From Hyphomonas beringensis (GTDB lineage: Bacteria; Pseudomonadota; Alphaproteobacteria; Caulobacterales; Hyphomonadaceae), in NCBI RefSeq assembly GCF_000682755.1, contig NZ_AWFF01000031.1, positions 1 to 64,000 on the forward strand: 64,000 bases of DNA, read 5' to 3'. A program made the translations under genes and the position numbers. Below are positions 24,865 to 32,513 of the stretch, in pieces. The notes under the pieces were generated by a model. It was given only the letters and a program-made list of their open reading frames with translations. It searched no databases and was not told the DNA's origin. The number at the start of each line of letters is the position of its first letter. Positions within the stretch are counted from its first letter, which is position 1.

Positions 24865-26019
24865 ATGCGAACTGCCAGCCTCGTTTCCCTCACCGCCCTG
24901 CTCGCAGCCTGCGGAGGGTCAGCCGACCAGACGCCAACCGCGACCAGCGATTTCGATGTCAAACTGACCCCCGTGGTCGAAGAGGCCGAATGGCCTTGGG
25001 GGATGGTTTTCACACCGGAAGGAGACCTGCTGTTCACTGAAAAGGAAGGTGGCCTGAAATTCGTCGCCGGCGGTGAAGGCACGGCCACACCGGTCAGCGG
25101 CCTGCCGGATGCCTATATTGAAGGACAGGCCGGATATATGGGCATTACGCTGGACCCGGACTTTGAGACAAACCGCCTCGTCTACATTTCCTATTCCAAG
25201 GGTGATGACGCCGCCAATGCGGCCGCCGTCATCAAGGGCCGCCTCAGCGAGGACAACAGCACGCTGGAAGATGTCACCGAAATCTTCTGGGCTGATCCGC
25301 GCGACACGGCCTATCATTACGGCTCGCGCCTGCAATTTGCCAATGACGGCACGCTGTTTGTCACCCTCGGCGAGGGCTTCAAATACATGAAAGCCGCTCA
25401 GGACCCGAAGATTACGCACGGCTCCATCGTCCGCATCAATTCAGATGGCAGCATCCCTGAGGATAATCCGTTTGCAGATGGAAAGGATGGTAACCCGGCT
25501 GTCTGGTCCTATGGCCACCGCAATGTGCAGGGCCTGTATTATGACGCAGAGACCGGCACACTGTATGAAACAGAACACGGCCCCAAGGGCGGCGATGAGC
25601 TGAACATCATCAAACGCGGCGCCAATTATGGCTGGCCGGTCATCACCTATGGCGTGAACTATGATGGCACGGTGATTACCGAGAAAACCGAAATGGAAGG
25701 CATGGAACAGCCCCTGACCTATTGGGTGCCGTCGATTGCCCCGGCGGGCCTCACCATGCTGACCAGCGATGTCTATCCCGGCTGGAAAGGCGATCTCTTC
25801 ACCGGCGGCATGAACGGCCCGGCCGGGCTGGAGCTGACCCGTATCGACATGGAAGACGGCCAGGTGGTCGGCAAGGAATCCCTGTTCGATGGGGAATATC
25901 CGATCCGCGATGTCATTCAGGGCCCGGATGGGCACCTCTATGTCGCCACGAAGGATTTTGACGGTATCTACCGCGTGGATGTCGTTGAGGCCGTCGCTGA
26001 AGAGCCTGACACGAAGTAA
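24865..26019 (+). CDS. PQQ-dependent sugar dehydrogenase, lipoprotein
   Basis: A 384-residue secreted lipoprotein: a signal sequence with lipobox LAAC (about residues 10-16, mature Cys followed by GGS) and a six-bladed beta-propeller of the soluble aldose sugar dehydrogenase family (YliI/Asd). Key pieces are WPWGMVFTPEGDLLFTEKEGGL, GYMGITLDPDF, YHYGSRLQFANDG, SYGHRNVQGL and TEHGPKGGDELN, the last two lining the PQQ/calcium site. It oxidises sugars in the periplasm with PQQ as cofactor. AGGAG 8 nt before 24865 fixes the start. No pqq genes are in the window. Confidence 0.9.
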   Translation: MRTASLVSLTALLAACGGSADQTPTATSDFDVKLTPVVEEAEWPWGMVFTPEGDLLFTEKEGGLKFVAGGEGTATPVSGLPDAYIEGQAGYMGITLDPDFETNRLVYISYSKGDDAANAAAVIKGRLSEDNSTLEDVTEIFWADPRDTAYHYGSRLQFANDGTLFVTLGEGFKYMKAAQDPKITHGSIVRINSDGSIPEDNPFADGKDGNPAVWSYGHRNVQGLYYDAETGTLYETEHGPKGGDELNIIKRGANYGWPVITYGVNYDGTVITEKTEMEGMEQPLTYWVPSIAPAGLTMLTSDVYPGWKGDLFTGGMNGPAGLELTRIDMEDGQVVGKESLFDGEYPIRDVIQGPDGHLYVATKDFDGIYRVDVVEAVAEEPDTK

Positions 26020-26046
26020 GTGCCACGGGCCTGCGCCTGGTGCAGG

Positions 26047-26652
26047 TCAGACGTCCCGGCGAGACCGGAGCGCGGCGGCAAGCGTGCCATCATCCAGATG
26101 GTCCAGTTCGCCGCCCACTGGTACGCCATGGGCCAGGCGCGTAACGCTGGCGCCCTTCCCTTCCAGCAGGTCTGCCACATAATGGGCCGTGGTCTGGCCA
26201 TCGACCGTGGCATTCAGGGCCAGGATCACCTCGCGGATTCCGCCCGCCTCGACCCGGCTGATCAGCGTCGCAATGTTCAAATCTTCCGGCGTGATACCAT
26301 CAATGGCCGACAAGACACCGCCCAGAACATGATAGCGTCCGCGAAAGGCGCCGCCCCGCTCCAGCGCCCACAGGTCCGGTACGTCTTCCACAACACAGAT
26401 GAGGCCGTCGTCGCGGCCATCGGCCTGGCACACCGCGCAGGGCTGCACCGTATCGAAGTTCCCGCAGATTTCGCAGCGGTCAATCTTCTCGCCCGCTTCC
26501 GCCAGCGCTGCCGCGAGCGGCTTCAGCAGCGTATCACGGCGCTTTAACAGGAACAGCGCCACGCGCCGCGCAGACCGGGGGCCCAGGCCCGGCAGTCGGG
26601 AGATGAGCTCGATCAGACGAAGTATTTCCGGGCCGGCAGAACGTTGTGACAT
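26047..26652 (-). CDS. recR: Recombination mediator RecR
   Basis: A 201-residue protein of the RecFOR pathway that loads RecA onto gapped DNA. The helix-hairpin-helix [18 protein letters not shown] is near the N terminus, the Cys4 zinc finger is [16 protein letters not shown] (about residues 59-74), and the TOPRIM domain begins [13 protein letters not shown]. The C terminus has the typical [23 protein letters not shown]. The open frame runs 207 bp further upstream, but family length and the [17 protein letters not shown] start argue for 26652. dnaX/ybaB are not adjacent, unlike many genomes. Confidence 0.95.
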   Translation of the reverse strand: MSQRSAGPEILRLIELISRLPGLGPRSARRVALFLLKRRDTLLKPLAAALAEAGEKIDRCEICGNFDTVQPCAVCQADGRDDGLICVVEDVPDLWALERGGAFRGRYHVLGGVLSAIDGITPEDLNIATLISRVEAGGIREVILALNATVDGQTTAHYVADLLEGKGASVTRLAHGVPVGGELDHLDDGTLAAALRSRRDV

Positions 26653-26696
26653 ATGCCCAATGTCAGCTATTTGCCCACTCTTGCAAGCGTGCATCT

Positions 26697-26735
26697 GAAA
26701 AGAAGAAACCCCGGCCAGGGGGACCGGGGTTTCTG
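26697..26735 (-). terminator. Intrinsic terminator after ctrA
   Basis: A perfect 10-bp stem (gaaaccccgg with ccggggtttc, 9-nt loop), followed on the minus strand by TTCTTTTC. It lies between the ctrA stop and the recR start. Confidence 0.88.
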
Positions 26736-26761
26736 GAGTACTCTTAAATAATGGCAGCCTG

Positions 26762-27475
26762 TCAGGCGGCCTCCTCGATCTCATTGGATTTCGAGCTTGG
26801 GCGAGGGTCACGCAGCACATAGCCGCGGCCCCAAACGGTTTCGATATAGTGTTTGCCACCAGTAGCCTGCTGCAGCTTCTTGCGCAGCTTGCATATAAAC
26901 ACGTCGATGATCTTCAGTTCCGGCTCATCCATCCCGCCATAGAGGTGGTTGAGGAACATTTCCTTGGTCAGCGTCGTGCCCTTGCGCAGCGAGAGCAGCT
27001 CGAACATCTGGTATTCCTTGCCGGTCAGGTGAACGCGCTCTTCGTCCACTTCCACCGTCTTGGCATCCAGGTTCACAATGATTTCGCCTGTGCGGATCAC
27101 ACTCTCGGCATGGCCTTTGGAGCGGCGCACAATGGCGGTAATACGGGCGATCAGCTCGTCTTTGTTAAAGGGCTTTGTCAGGTAATCGTCTGCGCCGTAG
27201 CCGAGCGTCTTAACCTTGGCTTCGATGTCAGGGTTACCGGACAGGATCATGACCGGTGTGTTCACACGGCCCATGCGCAGCTGCTTCAGCACCTCATAGC
27301 CGGAGATGTCCGGCAGGGAGAGGTCGAGCACGATCATGTCGTATTCGTAGACTTTTCCGAGATCGACGCCTTCTTCACCAAGGTCGGTCGTATAGATGTT
27401 GAAGCCCGCAGCTTTCAGCATCAGCTCGATTGAACGCGCGACAGCGCTATCGTCTTCAATAAGCAGGACGCGCAT
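26762..27475 (-). CDS. ctrA: Cell-cycle response regulator CtrA
   Basis: A 237-residue OmpR-class response regulator, the master cell-cycle and polarity regulator of Caulobacter-like alphaproteobacteria. The receiver domain has E7-D8-D9, phospho-acceptor D51 (IVLDLSLPD) and K in [11 protein letters not shown]; the winged-helix domain contains the near-invariant CtrA recognition region [26 protein letters not shown] and [14 protein letters not shown]. It is normally phosphorylated through CckA-ChpT, represses the origin and activates flagellar, pilus and division genes. The C terminus ends in EEAA, in keeping with ClpXP degradation tags ending AA. It follows flhG on the same strand, 136 bp away, and has its own promoter region. 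Confidence 0.97.
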   Translation of the reverse strand: MRVLLIEDDSAVARSIELMLKAAGFNIYTTDLGEEGVDLGKVYEYDMIVLDLSLPDISGYEVLKQLRMGRVNTPVMILSGNPDIEAKVKTLGYGADDYLTKPFNKDELIARITAIVRRSKGHAESVIRTGEIIVNLDAKTVEVDEERVHLTGKEYQMFELLSLRKGTTLTKEMFLNHLYGGMDEPELKIIDVFICKLRKKLQQATGGKHYIETVWGRGYVLRDPRPSSKSNEIEEAA

Positions 27476-27488
27476 TATCTCGTCTCCC

Positions 27489-27564
27489 GAATCAACTTAC
27501 GACCAAACTAGTCGCATTTCCTATCAAAGTGAATCCTACGGGCTGATCCTTTAACGAAGGTTAA
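27489..27564 (-). promoter_or_regulatory. ctrA promoter region with two GANTC sites and a paired TTAA box
   Basis: GAATC occurs at 27489-27493 and 27531-27535, both matching the CcrM methylation sequence GANTC, and TTAA-N6-TTAA lies at 27551-27564. In Caulobacter, ctrA transcription is controlled by CcrM methylation and CtrA autoregulation (TTAA-N7-TTAA). The motif spacing here is 6, not 7. The sites are visible; the regulation is inferred by analogy. Confidence 0.55.
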
Positions 27565-27611
27565 CGAGCCGTGCGATTTGCCTCAAAAAAGTTCTACTTT
27601 ATTCACACAGA

Positions 27612-28451
27612 TTAATAGCCAAGCTCGGCAGCGGAGCCCGCACCGATCAGCATCTGTGAGATTGCGATGGCATCCTGGATCGGCTGCGCCTGCTGATCCG
27701 TCGAGATCAGTGTTTTCTGGCAGCGGATCGCATCCCGCACTTTCGGATCCCGCATAACGGTGCCCGCAAGGTGTGGACGGAAGCCAAGGAAGGTCTGGCA
27801 GGCGCGCGCGATCGCTTCATAGGTTCTTTGCCCTGCAGCGCGCGAATCGGCCTGGTTAATACAGATCACGGGTTCTACGTTCGGCGCGTAACCTCTCAGA
27901 ACCTTGATGAACGCATAGGCGTCCGTCATCGAGGTCGGCTCGTCCGTGATAACCATCAGCGCCTTGTCGGCGGCACGTGCCAGGCGCATGCAGTTCGCCT
28001 CGATGCCAGCGCCAAGGTCGACAACCACCTGATCATACTGGAGGGCCAGCGCAGAGAGACCCGCAGCAAGGCGGGCGACTTCTTCGGGCGGAAGCTCAGC
28101 GAGAGCGCCTGAGCCTGATCGGCCCGGCAGCACATCAAAACCACCTCCTGCAGCGCCGCCATCGACCGGCGTTACCGCATCATCCAGTTCAACCCAGCCT
28201 GCAATCACGGCAGCAAGGTCTGTTTCCGGGGCAATGCCCAGCTGAACGTCCACATTGGCGAGGCCAAGGTCACCATCGACCAGCAGGGTGCGCTTGCCGG
28301 CCTGCGCAAAGGCAGATGCGAGCGTGATGGCCATGAACGTCTTGCCAACTCCGCCCTTGCCGCTTGCAACAGCGATGATCGAAGCCGGAGCGACACGCGG
28401 AGCCGGACGCTGTTGCGGCCGATCCTGAGATTTTCGAAGCATGAAGCTCAT
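27612..28451 (-). CDS. flhG: MinD/ParA-type ATPase, flagellar number regulator FlhG-like
   Basis: A 279-residue deviant Walker ATPase: SGKGGVGKTFMAITLASAFA (about residues 31-50), DGDLGLANVDVQLG, the aspartate of VVVDLGAG and the NQADS nucleotide motif. It follows flhF by 4 bp, which points to FlhG (FleN/YlxH), the ATPase that limits flagellar number and counteracts FlhF at the pole, rather than to chromosome-partition ParA. The N-terminal 28 residues are basic with QDRPQQRPAP, comparable with the DQA region that stimulates FlhF GTPase in other FlhG proteins. A short C-terminal amphipathic segment (AISQMLIGAGSAAEL) could be the membrane-targeting helix. Confidence 0.85.
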   Translation of the reverse strand: MSFMLRKSQDRPQQRPAPRVAPASIIAVASGKGGVGKTFMAITLASAFAQAGKRTLLVDGDLGLANVDVQLGIAPETDLAAVIAGWVELDDAVTPVDGGAAGGGFDVLPGRSGSGALAELPPEEVARLAAGLSALALQYDQVVVDLGAGIEANCMRLARAADKALMVITDEPTSMTDAYAFIKVLRGYAPNVEPVICINQADSRAAGQRTYEAIARACQTFLGFRPHLAGTVMRDPKVRDAIRCQKTLISTDQQAQPIQDAIAISQMLIGAGSAAELGY

Positions 28452-28455
28452 GAGA

Positions 28456-29463
28456 TTACGCAGCTCCTTTCAGGGCGATCACATCGCCCGGGGCATCTTC
28501 CATCAACAAGGCAGCGAGCCGGGAGGGCGCTGCCGGCACCAGACCGCCACCGATAAACGGCGTCACGGCCAGGTGTGAGAAGGCAATTCCTGCCGACGAC
28601 AGGGCGGATATAGCTCCCCCCCTCCGTCGGGCAATGTCGAGTTTGGTCAGGATCGCGCGGCGGATGCCGGCGCGGGCAAAGGCACGGGCCGAATCGGCCT
28701 GATCTTCCGGATGGCCCTCAGCAGACATCACGAGCACGGGCTCGGCGCGCACAACGGCAATCAGGTCCTGCAGGCTGGCCATGTCATCCTGGTCAAACGG
28801 GTTGATGGCCGGCAGGTCGATGATGCAGCGATTGCCGGTCTCGCGCAGCTTGCGCAGCACATTGAACAGGGCGTCCGGCGTTTCGGCGATGCGGATCTGG
28901 CCGCGTTCCTGCTCCAGATAGGCAGCCAGCTGGTCACCCCCGGCCGTGCCGTCGAGGTCAGCCGCAACAGGCATGATCTGGGTGCGGGCCACGGCGGCGC
29001 GGCGCGTCAGCTTTGCAGCTGTGGCAGTGCGACCATGCCCGGGAGGGCCGACGAGAATGATATCTTTCTCCAGACGCGCCGGGATCGGATCGCAGGTAAC
29101 GATGCGCTCCAGACCGGCAGCGATGGAATCCTCAGGGGCGCAGCTTGGCGTACTGTGGCGCCCAGCGCCTTCATTGGCCACGCGGTCTGCAAAGCGCTGG
29201 GGGGCGCCATGCCAGAGCAGCGCATCGCGCACACGGCTGTAGAGGGGGTTTTCAGAACCGCGGCCATGACCACCACGCGACTCACGCAGGAAGAGTGGCT
29301 CGCTTGGCACGACCCCTCCGCCCAGCTTGTCTGTAGCCGCGCGGACCTCGACTCCCCCGTCGATCTCGCGCTCTGACAGGATCACCGCATCGGCGCCCAT
29401 CTCGGCAAAAATCATCGCCTTGGCAGCTTCGAAAGTCTCCGCGGCGAACATCTTCATGCGCAT
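28456..29463 (-). CDS. flhF: FlhF-like SRP-family protein with degenerate GTPase motifs
   Basis: A 335-residue homologue of the polar flagellar placement factor FlhF. The N-terminal FlhF domain (MFAAETFEAAKAMIFAEMGADAVIL) is well preserved, a helical N domain follows, then an SRP-type G domain. The P-loop reads GPPGHGRT (139-146) with arginine in place of the invariant lysine; the G3 motif, normally DTAG, is DLPA (216-219); G4 TKLD (273-276) is intact. GTP hydrolysis is therefore doubtful. AAGGGA is 12 nt before the ATG. It is followed directly by flhG and preceded by fliN after a 164-bp spacer that contains TTAA words. Confidence 0.83.
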   Translation of the reverse strand: MRMKMFAAETFEAAKAMIFAEMGADAVILSEREIDGGVEVRAATDKLGGGVVPSEPLFLRESRGGHGRGSENPLYSRVRDALLWHGAPQRFADRVANEGAGRHSTPSCAPEDSIAAGLERIVTCDPIPARLEKDIILVGPPGHGRTATAAKLTRRAAVARTQIMPVAADLDGTAGGDQLAAYLEQERGQIRIAETPDALFNVLRKLRETGNRCIIDLPAINPFDQDDMASLQDLIAVVRAEPVLVMSAEGHPEDQADSARAFARAGIRRAILTKLDIARRRGGAISALSSAGIAFSHLAVTPFIGGGLVPAAPSRLAALLMEDAPGDVIALKGAA

Positions 29464-29627
29464 GTCTGCATGTTTCCCTTGTTACACCCCATCGCACACC
29501 ACCCCATTGGCGCGACAGGACATGCTTATCGTCGGAAAACAGTTAACACCGCTAAAGGTTAACAGTTTCCTGCCCTGCGTTAGGAATTGTGAAGGATGTA
29601 TGGGATTTAATGTTGGCTGCCGAAATC
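29464..29627 (-). promoter_or_regulatory. Spacer between fliN and flhF with paired TTAA words
   Basis: The 164-bp spacer contains TTAA at 29543-29546 and 29559-29562, the second as GTTAACCTTTAG on the minus strand, resembling CtrA half-sites (TTAACC). The spacing is 12, so a full CtrA box is not shown. It may carry a separate flhF-flhG promoter. Confidence 0.3.
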
Positions 29628-29894
29628 TCAGGCAGCTGCACGTTCATCAACGATTTCGGACAGGGTGACCCCCAATTGTCCATCAGCGATGACCAGCTTG
29701 CCGCGCGCCATCAGGCGGTCGGAAAGGTAAATATCCACCGGTTCGTCTGTCTTGCGCTGAAGGGCAATGATGTCCCCTTCGGACATGGCCATCAATTCCT
29801 CGATCGGCATGCGCACCTCGCCCAGCACCACATCCACACGGACAGGCACATCCATCAGGCTCTTTTTCAGGGCGGGGTTTTCGGAATCAGTCAT
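29628..29894 (-). CDS. fliN: Flagellar motor switch protein FliN
   Basis: An 88-residue C-ring protein that forms the lower rim of the switch complex and, with FliH, docks export cargo. It is a single SpoA domain: LMDVPVRVDVVLGEVRMPIEELMAMSEGDII, then DEPVDIYLSDRLMARGKLVIADGQLGVTLSEIV, all conserved in FliN. The N-terminal extension is short (about 12 residues). AAGGA sits 6 nt upstream of the start and the gap to fliH is 14 bp, so it is part of the fliF operon. Unlike Caulobacter, where flbD follows fliN, no flbD is present here. Confidence 0.92.
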   Translation of the reverse strand: MTDSENPALKKSLMDVPVRVDVVLGEVRMPIEELMAMSEGDIIALQRKTDEPVDIYLSDRLMARGKLVIADGQLGVTLSEIVDERAAA

Positions 29895-29908
29895 GGTGGT
29901 CCTTCCGG

Positions 29909-30310
29909 CTATCCTCTGGATGGGTCGGATTTGAGGGATTGCTGCGCGGCGAACAGGTCCCCCTGCCCGTCTATGATGGTGCGGGCTGTCGCCCTTATTA
30001 ACCGAGTGGCCCGCTCACTGAAACCCTCGTCCAGCGCGCAGGCCTCCAGATGGCCTGTCAGGGCCACCAGATTGGCCAAGGCCTCGTTGAGGGCATTCGT
30101 GACCGCCTGCAAGCGTTCCGCCTCGTCACACGCCTGCTCAGCGCGCACAGTTGCGGCGCCTTCGGCCCGTGCCTCTGCCAATAGCTGTACCAGTTCGGGC
30201 GTTGTCAGGCGGACGGGTGGGTCGTCTTCGATGACAGCAGGCGTGGCTTGCGCACCGCTGAAATCGCTGCGGAAGTCAAAAGGCGTGAGGGATTTGACCG
30301 CGCGCTGCAT
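29909..30310 (-). CDS. fliH: Short FliH/FlbE-like flagellar protein
   Basis: A 133-residue protein between fliG and fliN, the position of fliH (flbE in Caulobacter), the stator-stalk protein that links the FliI ATPase to FliN. The N terminus is the family-like LTPFDFRSDF segment, then an acidic stretch, a helical region rich in Ala/Glu (LVQLLAEARAEGAATVRAEQA, an AxxxG-poor coiled coil) and a short C-terminal part. It is clearly shorter than the roughly 200-residue relatives. The assignment rests mostly on position and the helix pattern. The start overlaps the fliG stop (TAATG). Confidence 0.65.
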   Translation of the reverse strand: MQRAVKSLTPFDFRSDFSGAQATPAVIEDDPPVRLTTPELVQLLAEARAEGAATVRAEQACDEAERLQAVTNALNEALANLVALTGHLEACALDEGFSERATRLIRATARTIIDGQGDLFAAQQSLKSDPSRG

Positions 30311-31251
30311 TATTCGACCAGTTCGTCCTCATCTTCCGGCAGACCGCCGCGAATATCACCCTGGCTGATCAGGGCGCGCGCCAGGCGCACCAGCTCACGC
30401 CGAGCCGCTTCCACTTCGCTGCGGCGCACAGGGCCCAGCATGGCGATTTCTTCACGCAGCAGGCCGCCCGCACGTTGTGTCATGTTGCGGAAGAAAGCCG
30501 CCGCCGTTTCCGGCGTCGCCCCCTTCAGCGCCAGGGTCAGCACAGTGCGGTCTGAAGAGGACAGCAAGGTCTGCAGGCCTGCCGTGTCCATCTTGGCGAG
30601 GTCATCAAAAGTAAACATCAGCGCGCGGACGCGGTCGCCGACGCCTGGCTCGGCGCTATCCAGCGCAGAAAGCAAATTCTTCTCGGCCTGGCTGTCCAGC
30701 TGGTCAAAGATCCGGGCAATGCGCTCATGCCCGCTGGCAATGGAAGGCCGCAGACTATTGTCCAGCCAGCCGGTCACGGCCGTTTCCAGCCCCTTGAGCG
30801 CAATCGGGTTCACCGGACCGATGTGCAAGAGGCGCTGCATGATATCGACAGCCTGCCTCGTGCGGATCACTTTCAGAACGCGCGCGGCGGGCTCGCCGTC
30901 CATGCGCGACAGGATCAGCGCGATAGTCTGTGGATGCTGCCCACCCAGCAACTGGACAAGATCTGCCGTTTCCATGGCAGACAGCCGCGACCAGACGCTG
31001 CTGCCCGCTGCCGGTTTGGGGGTGTAGTGCGTGTGCGCCTTCACATAGGTCTGCACGGCTTCGGCCTCATGGCCGTAATCATCCTCCAGCGCGTCCATGG
31101 CGACAGACAGCGCATGGGCCTCTTCATTGGACAGCTCTCCCCAGACAGGGGCAGCATCGGGGCCAAGCGCGCGCATCAGACGGGCAGACCTGGCCAGGCC
31201 TTCCGGCGGGCGCGCAGACGGGCCAGCCTGTTTCAGGGCGAGGGCGTTCAT
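30310..31251 (-). CDS. fliG: Flagellar motor switch protein FliG
   Basis: A 313-residue C-ring protein that binds the FliF tail and meets the stator. FliG-N (ARSARLMRALGPDAAPVWGELSNEE), FliG-M with GGQHPQTIALILSRM (normally EHPQT) and FliG-C are all visible. Torque-helix charges are kept: K in LALKGAT, R in RNMTQR, E-E in LLREEI (aspartates in Salmonella), and R in GPVRRSEVE. The MFTFDDL motif is also present. The gene overlaps fliF by 4 bp (ATGA) and fliH at TAATG, so translation is coupled. The protein itself is close to normal length and looks functional, in contrast to its shortened partner FliF. Confidence 0.93.
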   Translation of the reverse strand: MNALALKQAGPSARPPEGLARSARLMRALGPDAAPVWGELSNEEAHALSVAMDALEDDYGHEAEAVQTYVKAHTHYTPKPAAGSSVWSRLSAMETADLVQLLGGQHPQTIALILSRMDGEPAARVLKVIRTRQAVDIMQRLLHIGPVNPIALKGLETAVTGWLDNSLRPSIASGHERIARIFDQLDSQAEKNLLSALDSAEPGVGDRVRALMFTFDDLAKMDTAGLQTLLSSSDRTVLTLALKGATPETAAAFFRNMTQRAGGLLREEIAMLGPVRRSEVEAARRELVRLARALISQGDIRGGLPEDEDELVE

Positions 31252-31922
31252 GCGGAGCCCCCTTCCCCATGCATCCAGCTGCGCAGGATGGAGGCTGTAC
31301 GGGCCGGATCTTTCTGGACGAGCTTTGCGGCAGCGCCGGGCTCAGCGGTCAGGGCCGGTTTGGCCTTCACCCGTTTCTCGACAAGGGCAGGCTCAAGCGC
31401 GGCTTCCACCGGCTCTGCGGTCCTGGCCCGTTTTGCATCCGCCGCTGGCACATCTGACGGCTTCAGCCCAATCCAGGCCAGCATTGCCAGCAAGGCCCCA
31501 TAGAGGCCAAGCTCTGTCCAGCCTGCAGCAGAGGGACGCCCCGGCACGCCGCGCGCAAAGGCGGCCTGCTCGATGACCAATTGGTCACCCTCTTCCGGAT
31601 TCATCATCAGTGCGGATGTTGTCAGGCGCTCCAGTGTGGGCGCCGCTTCACTGGCGCGCGTCGCCAGCAGGATCAGGACGGAATGGGACGTACCCTTGCC
31701 AGTAACCGACAGGCGGATATTCCCCATGCCCGCAACAGGCTCAAGAATGCCCATGAGAGAGGCTTCAACGTCAGAGCCAGGCACCCACTCATCGACGGGC
31801 TGAGTGAACAGGCTTGTCCCCCGCCAACAACCGAGAAGGATCACGATCAGACATGCAAACAGCGCGACGGCCTGTGTGGAGGGCCCCGCGCTGCGCTGTG
31901 ATTTTGCGAACCGAAAATCCAT
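31248..31922 (-). CDS. fliF: Truncated FliF-like MS-ring protein (mini-FliF)
   Basis: A 224-residue membrane protein in the fliF position; ordinary FliF is about 530-570 residues. Helix 1 is at about 18-33 and helix 2 at 138-153. Between them lie only the two edges of RBM3: ASLMGILEPVAGMGNIRLSVTG, like the L-E-P-(IV)-V-G-x-G start, then PTLERLTTSALMMNPEEGDQLVIEQAAF, like the end before the second helix. RBM1, RBM2 and the beta-collar are missing. The cytosolic tail ends with the FliG-binding DPARTASILRSWMHGEG. AGGAG 6-7 nt before the ATG supports the start, and ATGA overlap with fliG the end. Cys32 after LLG is a weak lipobox-like alternative for helix 1. Confidence 0.8.
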   Translation of the reverse strand: MDFRFAKSQRSAGPSTQAVALFACLIVILLGCWRGTSLFTQPVDEWVPGSDVEASLMGILEPVAGMGNIRLSVTGKGTSHSVLILLATRASEAAPTLERLTTSALMMNPEEGDQLVIEQAAFARGVPGRPSAAGWTELGLYGALLAMLAWIGLKPSDVPAADAKRARTAEPVEAALEPALVEKRVKAKPALTAEPGAAAKLVQKDPARTASILRSWMHGEGGSA

Positions 31923-31984
31923 GAAACACTCCTGACGCCGGAAGCAGATTCCGGCATTCAGGACTATTCATAGGTCTCCGCGCG

Positions 31985-31999
31985 TAAATTTGTGTTTAA
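31985..31999 (-). promoter_or_regulatory. CtrA-like box upstream of fliF
   Basis: On the minus strand TTAA-N7-TTTA, one mismatch from the CtrA consensus, about 63 bp before the fliF start and downstream of the sciP stop. A further GTTAACC word lies at 32013-32018. In Caulobacter the fliF promoter is a CtrA target, so the position fits; binding is inferred. Confidence 0.4.
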
Positions 32000-32029
32000 C
32001 AGACAGGATCTCGTTAACCCTGCACCGGA

Positions 32030-32302
32030 CTAGCCGCGATATTGCTGCAGTCGGGTCGTACGCAGCCCTTTGGTGCCGTGGCGGTTGTAGAGCTTTTCCC
32101 AGGTCTCGTATTCCTCGTCGCTCAGGCTGTAGCGATCACAGGCTGCCTTGCGGGTCAGCAGGCCACCAGACACTGCTGCAACGACTTCAGCTTTGCGACG
32201 CGTCACCCAGCGGGAGATGTTCGGGGACGGCAGGTCTGCCAGGGTCAGCGTCTGGCCGTCGGGGCCCTGTACGCCTTGGTTACGTGCATTATGTTTTTCC
32301 AT
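32030..32302 (-). CDS. sciP: CtrA inhibitor SciP (DUF1153)
   Basis: A 90-residue helix-turn-helix protein matching SciP, which binds CtrA at G1 and blocks recruitment of RNA polymerase to CtrA-activated promoters. The family block is strong: GPDGQTLTLADLPSPN, SRWVTRRKAEVVAAVSGGLLTRKAACDRYSLSDEEYETWEKLYNRHG and the terminal LRTTRLQQYRG. The ATG at 32302 gives MEKHNARN; a GTG 6 bp upstream is an alternative. It lies directly upstream of the fliF operon on the same strand, 107 bp away, the same neighbourhood as in Caulobacter. Its own substrate regulator, ctrA, is 4.5 kb downstream. Confidence 0.95.
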   Translation of the reverse strand: MEKHNARNQGVQGPDGQTLTLADLPSPNISRWVTRRKAEVVAAVSGGLLTRKAACDRYSLSDEEYETWEKLYNRHGTKGLRTTRLQQYRG

Positions 32303-32513
32303 GTCCACACCATTCTGGTTGCATAGTCGAAATCAGCCCGGCTTCTCCGGGAGCTGTGGACAGGAAGATACACTGAGGGGTTTAAGCCTAGACGTAAGGC
32401 AATCTGTGAGTTTTACAGCTTCGGTTAGGAGGATGTTCGTAAAGCTGTACCGCCCCGGTACAAGAGGTGAGAATCTCGTGCATTCATTACAGAAATGACA
32501 AGATTTTGGCGAA

